A DNA stretch of 64,000 nucleotides from Isoetes taiwanensis (taxonomy: Eukaryota > Streptophyta > Lycopodiopsida > Isoetales > Isoetaceae): the NCBI GenBank assembly GCA_021234155.1, contig JAJEKV010000023.1, positions 7,664,009 to 7,728,008 of the forward strand, written 5' to 3'. Of this stretch, positions 45,436 through 55,652 are shown piece after piece (within the stretch, counting starts at the first letter, position 1; the number at the start of each line of letters is the position of its first letter). The notes beneath the pieces were generated by a model that searched no databases, had not been told where the DNA came from, and saw nothing but the letters and a program-made list of their open reading frames with translations. The translations under genes were made by a program, and so were the position numbers.

Positions 45436-47368
45436 AATGGCGTCCAAGAAAGAGGTATAATAGTTCTTTCTTGTTTGTTTTCTTCTCTGGTTTTCTTAGA
45501 CTTTCTTTTTTATTTTTTAGGCTTTGCGGACCTTTGTAGGAGACGAGGTTCTAATGGCTCCAGTAAATGCTCTTGTGATCTTGTTTGTTATACTAATATG
45601 CTGTCAAGTTTTTTTGGTATGTCAGCCAAGTATGGCTGGAGATTCTAGCATATCTGAAGGACCTAGCTTTGTGTTGAATATCACACAAGAACTTGGAGAA
45701 ATGGAGAGTAGTCTGCATGATGAGGATGCAGAAGATGAGACAGAGTATGAAGATATGTGTAAGGAATTTGGTGAAGAGGAGATTAAAGAATATATTAAGG
45801 ATGTTGAGAATATGCCAAGAATTTTTCTTACTTGATGATAATAACAAGGAAAACATTCCTGAAATCAGTAAGAAAGCTGGCAAATCTGAGAAGGAGGTAG
45901 CATTTCTTGATTTAGATGAAGTGTTACTGAATGAAGTGAGGGCTGCTGGGAGGAAATTTGATAAAATTGAGTGGGCCAGAACTAGACTTGATCAGTGGAC
46001 AGCGAAAAAAGGACTTGCACTTGACAAGAAGATAGAAGAGTTGGATTTACGAGAGTTTGCAAGAATGCTAGAACCGTTCATGTTGCAGGTTTGCAAGATA
46101 AAAGGAGGCCTTTATCCAACTGAAATGTAAGTGATATTGAACATTCTTTCTGTAGCAATAGAGGGCTGCAAAGGAGATTCATGTATTATTGTGTGTCTCG
46201 CTTTGCGATCAGAGGTAGAGATGAGCTATATAAGCTTGTGGTTACTGACTTTCAAGTCATGGTTGTTGAGGACAAAGAGTGTCTTGAATATAGTGAGTGT
46301 CTGATGTTGTTTCTATGAAGAAGTACTAGGAAGAATCTTTTAGATTACCTGTGCGATGCTTTCAAGATGATGTAGTATTAACTTTCAAGTGCCTTGTGAG
46401 GCATCTCCCATGTTATGGAGCAGATGAACCGGGATCTAATTTTGTATTTATATAGTGTATCAACTATCCTAAAAGCACTATAAGTTTCTGATTCAGTTAA
46501 ACATTAGTTATAAATAATTTTGTTTTCCAGGTGTGGTACAATAAGAAGCACAGAGTTAATGCTAGGGTTTTAGCATCTTTGATGAAATACGGTGTAGAGG
46601 GAAAATTTTCTGGAAAATCTGGCAGGACTTCAAGTGAGCCGTCTTGCACATGCTAATGTTCCCATTGATGTAGGGATGAACATCACTGGCCATAGGGATT
46701 ATGAGTCGTATAAAAGGTATTTTAGTGGTTTATTTTTTTCTGTTAGTAGTTAGTAGAATTTCTAATTATTGTTTATTACTAGTATTAATTTGTTGGTTGT
46801 CTGCAGGTACAAGACATCTGAAATTAAGTCTAAAGCTGCCATGTCAATCATTGGACAGTCATTCAAAGCAGACGGATCACGTAGAACGCTCGATGATGTT
46901 TATAATGGAGAATTGGATGCATATGATGCGAGACAAAATGCTGGAAATGTGCTAGATTGTCATTCGGTTGTTTCTGGTCATACTACAGGTAATTTTAGTT
47001 GTTAGTTTTTAGGTGATGGTCTTAAACAGGGTGTTGTTGGTGATGGTCTGAATGTGGGTAAAGATGCCACTTTGAACTTGGCTCCAAAGAGTGTTGAGTT
47101 GGCAAGTGATAGTTGTGCAAAAGAAAATCAGAATATTATCAGTCGACCTGCTGCAGAACTTGATGATTCATTTTTTGATACGATATCTCTTGAAGAGATT
47201 GCTGGCGACAATCAGCGATTGAGAAAGGCTTTCAATTTGAGCCTTGATGTTGGCACCACTAATATTTCAGATGGCACTTTCAACAATTGTATTATCCTTC
47301 CTGGTGGTGGTAGCTTGAACATTGCAGAAATTGTGAAACGCATTAGTGGAAGTGACAGTGGTAGTTGA
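45436..47368 (+). pseudogene. Crypton-like tyrosine recombinase gene
   Basis: A short first exon (MASKKE, then a GT donor) is followed by an acidic region, then after a frameshift near 45820 a core-binding part (WARTRLDQWTAKKGL, LREFARMLEPFMLQVCKIKG). After an intron come GLQRRFMYYCVSRFAIRGRD, CFQDDVVLTFK, WYNKKHRVNARVLASLMK, GKFSGKSGRTS, and TGHRDYESYKRY. The order Arg (in IRGRDE), SGR, TGHR and a terminal Tyr is that of Crypton-type tyrosine recombinases. The usual His of the HxxR box appears as Lys (KSGR). A C-terminal exon ends with a FNNCIILPGGGSLNI motif as in Crypton-derived proteins. Frameshifts and stops suggest it no longer encodes a full enzyme. Family role: site-specific DNA recombination. 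Confidence 0.6.
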
Positions 47369-47669
47369 ACTGAAGTTTGGAAAATCTTGATTGTGTAAAC
47401 TCTGGCTGAAACATGTGACTGGAAGTAGTAGTTTTTTGTCTGTAAACTCTAGCTGGGTGTAAACCTTTTTTTTATCTGAAGATTTTCACTGGAATTGTAA
47501 TATTGTTGAATAGAAAAATTTTCACTGGAATTGTAATATTGTTACCCTACTGTTTTTACTCAACTGTGTACTATTTTTACTTTTGAAATCTAATCTTTTT
47601 ATTACCTTACATTCCAAAATATATTCTGACTTTTTTACCCTACATTCTGCAATGATTCTACTTTGCACA

Positions 47670-47670
<1 letters not shown>

Positions 47671-47704
<34 letters not shown>
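47671..47704 (+). repeat. Poly(A) tract, about 34 A
   Basis: Lies about 300 bp after the stop of the Crypton-like gene. It could be a retroposition tail or slippage product. Confidence 0.8.
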
Positions 47705-47707
<3 letters not shown>

Positions 47708-48395
47708 TACACTTAATAAACATTTGATGACAATAAGGCAACTTTTAGGAAAAGAAAGTGTGCCACGTGTAAGCTCCCTATTCGATATAGGAGCAGAATT
47801 ACACGTAAGCAATCTTTACGTATTGCATAATTAATTACATCAAAATATCACAATAAGGATCAAGATATAGCTCTAATGTAGACACGGAGTTTTGGACCAA
47901 GAGGCAATGCGTTCAACCATAGCTTTGGAGAATAAATGAATTCTTTGTGTGCATAACACCACATTGCGCATGTTAATATTGTTGGCTGCCTTTTTCCTCA
48001 GCTCAATCCGCAACATGCAAAGAAATCACATAATAGATGATGATCCGCCTAGGGCAAAATAATTTCTTGAGTTCTATTGCAAGTATATGTTCTAGACAAT
48101 TTGCAACTAAGCCAGAACAAGAGATGTGTCACCACTATACCAGAACACATATATATTGCTGTAATCCTGCCTACCCAAATTGGCGAACATCAAACTAAAC
48201 TATGCTCCATTGCATAAACCAAAGGAGATGCAGAGAAAAAAGAAAGAAAGAGAGACGGTGTCAACTTCCAACAGGCCATCAGAAGCCACAATACTTTTTG
48301 TCACTCCATCTTAACTGCCTTTTCCACCAAGCAGGCAGAAAAAATGCAATACGTCCTTTTCCATATATGACTCTGCTCCACGTAAAAATTAGCCT
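47705..48395. other. Intergenic; no gene seen
   Basis: AT-rich with no coding resemblance. The last part is probably the 3' UTR of the minus-strand gene that ends at 48396. Confidence 0.4.
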
Positions 48396-49781
48396 TCATT
48401 GAACTTTCTCCTGCTTATTGGATGGATTGCTAATCCTTTCAAGAAGCTTTACAATGATGGCTAGCTGTTTGCTTTGTTGTTCCTGCACTTGAGAGAGAAG
48501 ATAGGAAACTGGTAACAAAATCATAAATTATTTCCAAATAACAAAGATGGTCAGACCAGCCAGACGGCACAATGAAATGAAAAAAGAAATGAGACAAAAT
48601 TAATCAAGGGAGATGTGGAGAAAAACAGTGGAGAGGCTGTGGAGAAAAACAGTGCAGAAATGATGCTGAAAGGTGGTTTCAAATCAAAGGAGGATGGGTG
48701 GCCAATTGTTACCCAGAAAGTTAGGGAAGATAAACATAAGGAATACACATATTGTATGCAATGCGCAGTTTGCAGACCTGTATTGCCATTAAACAATCTT
48801 GAATCTCCCTCAACTCGTTTGCAAACATCTTTTCGCGCACAGCCAAGATATGCACAGCTTCTGATGTCTTTTGTGCCAGCATAGCAGTCTGGATTTAAAT
48901 AAAGAGCGTGTGAATTTTTCCAGCATTTGAATATAATGGTAGTATTGAAAAGGCGCTAACCTCTGCAATGGGATCTCGAAGTGTTCGTCTGGTTAGTTGA
49001 AACCTGACACCAAGCTTCTCCAACTGCCTTGACAAGCCCCGAACTATGCTAATTGTGCTTCCTAACTCATCTTCCATTTTTTCAAGCCTTTGAGTTAAAG
49101 ATTGATCGGCTACTGTATTGATTCTTTCATTTCCTGAAATGTGGGGCCAAAATCTGACCCTCAAAATTCCATTTATGATAAGTGCTAAGCATAAAGGAAG
49201 AACCTGCCAGGAAAGCAGCCTAGTAAACTTAGCAGAGTTCACAATTGGCAGCATAGTATCCTGCAAAGCAACAGAAGGACGCTTCATTGAAATTACCCCA
49301 ATCACAACAATGCATGTTCCGAAAGAGGTTTGAGTGCTTACATACATGCCGAACTTCTGGACGAAAAGTTTGGTACATTAAACTAGCGCTAGAAGCAACT
49401 GATGTCATAATGCAAACAAACTCTCCAGCTACCAAAACTTTATCTATTTTGCATGTTCCTGCATCCTCCCTTCTTCTAGATGCACCTGTCAATAGTCATA
49501 ATACAAAACATTCATCCAAAGCAGCAGATCCTCCAAACCTAAGACCGTTCGAACATTGAATAACTCAAAGCGGACATACAAGTTCATGAATGAAAAAGGA
49601 AAAAGAACCCACCTGAAGCAAGAGAATTTCTGTAGAGGGCATTCCCTGAATGTTGGCCGCCATTCCGGGCCATATTTCTGAGCATGCATTTAGTTGTATG
49701 GCAAGAGTGCCGGAATGGATAGAAGAGCACGGCGTTCCATGGATGAGATTCACTCAGAGAAGCTGAAAACGAGCACTCCAT
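48396..49781 (-). CDS. Coiled-coil, membrane-anchored protein of unknown function, five exons
   Basis: Predicted exons (minus) are 49781-49613, 49485-49346, 49260-48961, 48888-48778 and 48482-48396, all GT/AG with matching phases, giving 268 residues. The N-terminus (MECSFSASLSESHPWN, then Arg/Ser/His-rich and poor in acids) resembles an organelle transit peptide. A hydrophobic span (LSWQVLPLCLALIINGIL) is a likely membrane segment. After it come coiled-coil stretches (LTQRLEKMEDELGSTIS, VRGLSRQLEKLG, SEAVHILAVREKMFANELRE) and the end SNKQEKVQ. The plan, a targeting peptide plus one membrane helix plus a coiled coil, is like plant DUF1664-type proteins, but identity is not established. No disabling change was seen. 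Confidence 0.7.
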
Positions 49782-49919
49782 AGCTGCTGCTAGTGCTCTA
49801 ACTAAGGCCCCTTCAGGAGATAGCAACTCCTGCTTTCAGCCAGCATCATGCAGAGCCGGAGCAAACTCGTCTGAAGATGCCAATGAATATTCCGTTTCTA
49901 GGGTTTAGAATTAGAATAC

Positions 49920-50170
49920 TGGGGTACCTTCGCACCCACCTATTAAATTGGGATTGCGTTAAGCTTTTATGCAACAAAGTCCTAGGATTGAATCAAACAA
50001 TCTGGTTCAAATTAAAATGTTCCGGTCCACATGAAATATTCTAGGATATACGGCGGTCCAAAAAATAGAGTATAAGGATTTGGGCCGGTCGAAGCCATAG
50101 GTTGTAGGATTTTTTCCGATTTGTTTTTTGCACTAGTAGGATTTTTTTATGAAGTGCCTTATGTATACAA
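49920..50170. repeat. 250-bp direct repeat, copy 1
   Basis: Nearly identical to 51523-51770 from CCTATTAAATTGGGATTGCG to ATGAAGTGCCTTAT. The two copies flank 1.35 kb containing tRNA-derived repeats. They could be short LTRs of a TRIM-like element or a segmental duplication; no clear TG...CA ends were fixed. Confidence 0.85.
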
Positions 50171-50235
50171 GAAACTTATCGCGGCGGCCAAGGCCGCCGC
50201 GAACGTTTCTCTAGTTCCAACCCGCTGAGGTTTGG

Positions 50236-50395
50236 CCCACTATTAACGTTCAACCTGTCAATGCAATGCATGCTTAATAATGGGTTTCTATTCACAAGGG
50301 TGCGAGACCACGTGTGGTAGCATTTATGAATTGCCGAACAGGCGAGATTTGAACCCACATTGTTGCCTTGTGTCCTCTTGCCTATACGATAGATA
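50236..50395 (-). mobile_element. tRNA-derived SINE-like unit
   Basis: On the minus strand it shows a box A-like TATAGGCAAGAGG and a box B-like GGGTTCAAATCTC at tRNA spacing. There is no functional tRNA ending. Confidence 0.45.
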
Positions 50396-50479
50396 GTTGC
50401 TGCGAGAAGACCATGAGATTCCCAATGCTGGTATCCCTTTCTCTCTTTTATCCTCTCCTTTTTATCACCCGATTCTAGT

Positions 50480-50756
50480 CAATGGGGTTTGAGCCTGGAT
50501 GGGTGCTGCCCAGAACCAATGGCCTGACCACTAGGCTAACAGCGCGGTTGCCATTATCTCTTTCTCGCCATCCATTGCTAGTCAGTGGGTTTTGAGCTTG
50601 AATGGGTGATGCCCAGAACCAATGGCCTGACCACTAGGCTAACAACGCGATGGACTTTTTTGTTTATTTAGCTGCACCCGATGATGGGCAGTGGGCTTTG
50701 AGCCTGGATGGGGGTTTCCCATAAGCATTAGCTTAACCACTTGGCCGTCAACGCGG
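50480..50756 (-). mobile_element. Three tandem tRNA-like SINE heads
   Basis: Units at about 50480-50548, 50583-50652 and 50688-50756 each read, on the minus strand, a GCGCTGTTAGCCTAGTGGT-like box A and a GGCTCAAACCC-like box B, at a spacing of about 104 bp. They look like a trimeric SINE or tandemly amplified tRNA-related heads. Confidence 0.55.
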
Positions 50757-51086
50757 TGAGCATCTTTTTATCTCTGCCTCATTTGTTTAATGTAATTTAT
50801 TTGTTTTATGTTTCTAGTTTGATTTGTTGAAGAATAGATGTGGGGAACCTCATGGTAATCAAACAGCATGCCATCTATCGTATGGGCCAGAAAGGGAATG
50901 GGATGAGAGATATAGAGCACACACCTTGTTTGAAGTATGCATGGAATGGAAGTGGATCTACCGGGTTGTCTCATCATTGCTTGCATGGCCGCATTGGTCC
51001 ACAGAAATGCCTTGTGGACTCCAATGGCGCCGGAGTTTTGTATGCATGGGGCAAGCACAGGTCTGGCTATGGCGGACGTCGGAATA

Positions 51087-51226
51087 ATGGCCGCAATAAA
51101 TGCAAAGTGTATTAATGGCCGCAATAAATGCAAAGTGTATTAATGGCCGCAATAAATGCAAAGTGCACACATGTCTCATCAAGTTATTAGAGTGTATTAA
51201 TGGCCGCAATAAATGCAAAGTGCAAG
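51087..51226 (+). repeat. 28-bp tandem repeat
   Basis: The unit AATGGCCGCAATAAATGC followed by AAAGTGTATT occurs three times in tandem and once more about 45 bp further on. Confidence 0.85.
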
Positions 51227-51455
51227 TGGGGAGTCACGTGGCTGTGGCTCCTCCTCAATATAAATATTAACTAGGAAAATACAAAAATGTTCCTAGAAAA
51301 AAAAAATTGACACTTGGCGCGCATGCACTGGAGCATCAAAGAATCTCGAAGAATAGAATCAAAGTGTATGCATTATATATGGTTTGATAGGGGAATGCCA
51401 ATATATTATTTTTTATGAGTATACACTATATATACCTTGGCTCCGCCTATTAAAT

Positions 51456-51498
51456 TGGGATTGCGTTAAATGGTCACTAATCATTTAACGCAATCCCA
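51456..51498. repeat. Perfect 17-bp palindrome with 9-nt loop
   Basis: TGGGATTGCGTTAAATG (51456-51472) is exactly complementary to 51482-51498. The arm sequence is the opening of the 250-bp repeat, so the structure arose where two copies meet head to head. Confidence 0.9.
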
Positions 51499-51522
51499 TT
51501 TTAGAATTAGTGTACCTTGCCA

Positions 51523-51770
51523 AGGTACCTTGGCTCCGCCTATTAAATTGGGATTGCGTTAAGCTTTTAAGCAGTGTGCAACAAAGTCTTAGGATTGAAT
51601 CAAACAATCCGGTTCAAATTAAAATGTTCCGGTCCACATGAAATATTCTAGGATATACGGCGGTCCAAAAAATAGAGTATAAGGATTTGGGCCGGTCGAA
51701 GCCATAGGTTGTAGGATTTTTTCCGATTGTTTTTTGCACTAGTAGGATTTTTTTTATGAAGTGCCTTATA
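51523..51770. repeat. 250-bp direct repeat, copy 2
   Basis: Direct copy of 49920-50170 with only a few differences, such as an extra AGTG near 51571. Flanked on both sides by a duplicated phrase (GGGGAATGCCAATATATTAT at 51391 and 51779). Confidence 0.85.
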
Positions 51771-52330
51771 TATATATAGGGGAATGCCAATATATTATTT
51801 TTTATGATTATACACTATATACATTATCATATCCCGTTCAACAACCATCTGACTGAAGATTTGATTTCACCAACTGTATTATTATATGCATGCACCGCTT
51901 GCATGCAAGGGGCGGAAAAAGCTAAGAAAAATCGTAGTAGAGTAGCCATAGGCAAGATCCGGTAGCAATTTTTTTACAGATCCGGCAGCAATTTTTTTAC
52001 AGATCTGGCCATGTTGTTAGAGCTGCTTTTTTTATCCATATTGTAGATTATAGAGCCGATTTTGTAAGGTTAATCAAATATTTTTGTCACTTCTTCTTCA
52101 GCCAGAGTCGGTCGGATTGCCGCTTCTTCTTCAGCTTGATACACTGAGTTTGTGAGGATGGGAAAGGTTCCTGTGGCTAAGAGGAAATTCAGTGTGCTCT
52201 TGATGTTGCTAATGGTAAACAGAGGACTCTTGAGTTTAGTAGGATCAGAATGCCTAATGATGAAGAGGTATTAAAAGAATCAACTGCAGCAGTAAACGAA
52301 GTTGGAGTAGAAGATTCAAAAAGCATTTGA

Positions 52331-52859
52331 ATGAAGAAAGTTGCACTAGCAAAGAAGAAATGGCAGCCAGGTTGGAAGGATGAATGGAGATGGTTAGAAT
52401 TTGATGAGGAAGGGTTGATCTTTTGCACATTATGTAAAGAAAATAGGTATTGTAAGAACCCGGCAGCTCCAATTTTAAAACTTCAAGCTTTTATAATCAT
52501 GGAGGAAGTGAAGAACATAAGCATTCTATATATCTGCAAGAGGTGAGAAATGGAGAGCAGCTTTCACTTGGAGCTACGCAAAGGAGGAATCAAGAAATTG
52601 TGGGTAAAAATGTTGTTGTGCTATTTAGATGTGCTTATTTTCTTGCCAAAGTGTTTGCTCCATTTAGAAGATTCTCTGAATTAGTTCAACTAGAGAGATT
52701 GAATGACAATAAGGATGTGCCAAGCATGTATAATAGTGAAGTGGCTTACACAAGATTTGTTTCAACTATCAACAATGTCGTCTTGGATCAGGTTCTTCAA
52801 AAAGTGAGGGCCAGTCCATACTTTGGTCTCATGGTAGATGAATCAACCGATATCAGGTA
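52331..52859 (+). pseudogene. hAT (DUF4371 type) transposase, 5' half
   Basis: Starts with a TTF/BED-like zinc-finger region (WRWLEFDEEGLIFCTLC), changes frame near 52500, then reads FRRFSELVQLERLND, VVLDQVLQKVRASPYFGLMV and DESTDIR at a GTAACC donor-like border. DESTD is the first catalytic region of this hAT group. The remainder of the enzyme is absent; the type of 3' half found at 42-43.3 kb would complete it. Confidence 0.75.
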
Positions 52860-52946
52860 ACCTACTCGCTTTAATCTCTACTGTCTTTCATTTTTCATTT
52901 CGTCAAATACTTTATTTTAACAGCACCTTCTTTCTTTCTTTTTTCA

Positions 52947-53590
52947 GTGTATCCAAGCACTGGATTTTCTATGCTACCTAGATTTACAACTCTAGAGTTG
53001 AGAATAGTTACTTGGGCATTGTTGCCATTCAAGAAGGTGATGCAGGTACAATTTTTTATTGCATTCAAAGATCTTTGGGATTTACATTTATTAGGAAAGG
53101 GTATATGGCACTCAGTAAATACAACAAAATAATCTCTTCCCATTATTTTGGGGGCCCTGGTCATCATGCAAGGTATTTGCTTATCTTTTTACACTTGAGT
53201 TTCTTTTTCAACCAAATTGAGTTTGGATTTCTATTTATATAGATACACTTTCCTAGTCAAGTTTTGATCCTGCAACTCAACGTTGGTCGAAGAAAGTGGA
53301 ATGTTATCTCATGTTCTAATGGAAGGAGGTGCAGCTGTCTTGCTTGCTTTTCTTAACAGTTCAGTTCGAGATCGAGCTTAAAGTTGTCATTGCATTCCAC
53401 AACCTTGAATCTAGTATATTGTCTGAAATAAATCATGATCTTGGTGATATGCAGAAAGCTTGACACTGCTTGGAAACCAATAGCAATGTCAGCGTAGGCT
53501 GGATCGATGATGAATAACGATTCGACTGAACTCTAGCATAGCTTAAATGACGTGTAAAATGGTTGTACATGAATACTAGAGAGATGTAAT
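52947..53590 (+). pseudogene. Partial copy of the host gene at 43.7-44.6 kb
   Basis: 53140-53590 is an inverted, diverged copy of about 43370-43900, including the exon reading HYFGGPGHHAR, the intron starting GTATTTGC and the next exon (GGTCGAAGAAAGTGGAAT). The stop-codon region differs. Upstream, 52947-53140 reads YCIQRSLGFTFIRKGYMALS, part of which recurs at 53617-53680. Confidence 0.65.
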
Positions 53591-53699
53591 GGGGAACTAA
53601 ACAAGGAACTTAGATCTACAGGTTTACATTTATTAGGGAAGGGTATCTGGCACTCAGTAAATACAACAAAAAACCTCTTCCCATATGTAAGCATGCAGA

Positions 53700-54560
53700 T
53701 CTCGGGTCCTTTGGAGTAGAGAAGATATTGGGAGACGACATTGGACCATTGCAATGTTCCTATTCCAGATTGAATATCAATGATGATCTAGTGGTCAAGT
53801 CATTTGAACCACCACGTCGATTTTCCCCCTATAAAGCTTTTTACTGGCTTATTGTTTTCTTGTAAAAGTCAATCACATGTCCATGTGAACATGTGGCATT
53901 GGTAATGACACTGCAAATTACCACAGATTACTAAAAAGGATCCCAGTAAACAACCAACATAACGAACCTCGAGGACAAATATTTTGTACATCCACTAGAG
54001 CTAAAAACACCCATACTCTAGAGCATTGTCAGCATTGATCCTCATAACCACTTGCTTGTTTTTTATTTGAGCAAACTGTAGCCCATAAGGTGAACTGTTG
54101 TGCCTTTTCATGCTCTGAGTTTAAAGTATGCATATGTTGATGTGGTATTTAATAGGTACAACCTTACTCAGCATTAAAAAAATTGAGTAATATTAGCTCA
54201 AACAAAATTAGACTGGGACCAAAACAGGTATGTGATCTCTAAAAGGCATTATTCTATTAAATGTGTCCTCCATATACTCTTTGTATTCTTTTAACAAAGG
54301 TACACGTTCATCAAAAAAAAAAAAAAAATCTATTAAATGTTACAGTATTCCATCATGCAACGACATTGTAACAACAAGCCATTAAATTATGTTTGTCTAG
54401 TTGTAGGAAAAAAAAAGGTTATAGACATATTAAATGTTACAGTATTCCATCAGGCAGCAACATTGTAACAACAAGCTATTAAATTATGTTGGTCTATTTA
54501 TAAGACAAAAAAGGTTGTAGACACCAAGCAACCAGGCCAAATCCCTCATCTTAGAGAGAC
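53700..54560. other. Intergenic with a 97-bp tandem pair
   Basis: Units begin at about 54331 and 54428 (TATTAAATGTTACAGTATTC). An A-run precedes them at 54314. No gene was seen. Confidence 0.5.
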
Positions 54561-54564
54561 TCGT

Positions 54565-55191
54565 ATGCCATCGAGATTAAAGAAAGTAATACTTTATAAT
54601 TTAGTACCTGGAACTACACTTACAATGGTTCTAATCCCCAAATTCTTCCATGCTCTTATAGAGTCCTCCCACCATAGTGATGACAAAATCCTAGACGAAA
54701 GTGAGCCGCTACAAAGTCAAAATATACATGTAGATGATCACATTGTGCCTTCTAACGGTAAACAAGATGAAATAAACTCGAGGATAATTGTTGATCCTTC
54801 TGAAGGGAGCTCATTAAAAAGTACAAATGATCAAATTTGTATAATAGAAGAATGTCATGAAGTAGGGCCTTCAAAATGTTTAACCCAATGCGACAGTACT
54901 AAGTGCAAGGCAACTTTGAAAAGACATGGAGATGGAAAATTTCAGTCAAAGTCAAAGAAGCATAAAAGTTCCACTAGTAGTAGCCTAAGTCTACAAGAGG
55001 AAAAGCACAAAAAGGAATGGCATGATGTCAATGTCACAATCACTCCAGGTCCGAATGAAGAAGTTGGTAGTTTGTTGTATATGCCAGCTTCCTTCATGGA
55101 TGAACATTGCGATTCTAGTATTGTTGCAACAGAGCAAAGATCAGAGTTAAGACATAATTCATATCCAATGTGCCTTTTGTGTACACATTGA
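54565..55191 (+). CDS. Unknown 208-residue ORF
   Basis: Begins MPSRLKKVILYNLVPGTTLT and continues with a hydrophilic region rich in Ser, Lys and His (KHKSSTSSSLSLQEEKHKKE), ending with a Cys pair (MCLLCTH). The opening resembles a segment of transposon-associated plant mobile domain proteins, but only loosely. No introns are evident. It may be the tail of a decayed element, or chance. Confidence 0.3.
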   Translation: MPSRLKKVILYNLVPGTTLTMVLIPKFFHALIESSHHSDDKILDESEPLQSQNIHVDDHIVPSNGKQDEINSRIIVDPSEGSSLKSTNDQICIIEECHEVGPSKCLTQCDSTKCKATLKRHGDGKFQSKSKKHKSSTSSSLSLQEEKHKKEWHDVNVTITPGPNEEVGSLLYMPASFMDEHCDSSIVATEQRSELRHNSYPMCLLCTH

Positions 55192-55267
55192 ATCCATGAG
55201 CTATATTAACTTTCTGATTAAGAAGCATTTGAATTGGATTGAAATACAACCATTGGAACAAGAATTA

Positions 55268-55652
55268 GAAGGAAGGAAGGAAGGAAGGAAGGAAGGAAGG
55301 AAGGAAGGAAGGAAGGAAGGAAGGAAGGAAGGAAGGAAGGAAGGAAGGAAGGAAGGAAGGAAGGAAGAAGGAAGGAAGGAAGGAAGGAAGGAAGGAAGGA
55401 AGGAAGGAAGGAAGGAAGGAAGGAAGGAAGGAAGGAAGGAAGGAAGGAAGGAAGGAAGGAAGGAAGGAAGGAAGGAAGGAAGGAAGGAAGGAAGGAAGGA
55501 AGGAAGGAAGGAAGGAGGAAGGAAGGAAGGAAGGAAGGAAGGAAGGAAGGAAGGAAGGAAGGAAGGAAGGAAGGAAGGAAGGAAGGAAGGAAGGAAGGAA
55601 GGAAGGAAGGAAGGAAGGAAGGAAGGAAGGAAGGAAGGAAGGAAGGAAGGAA
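55268..55652 (+). repeat. (GGAA)n microsatellite, about 385 bp
   Basis: About 96 tetranucleotide units with two phase-breaking interruptions, near 55364 and 55513. It directly abuts the 3' end of the minus-strand LINE. Confidence 0.95.
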
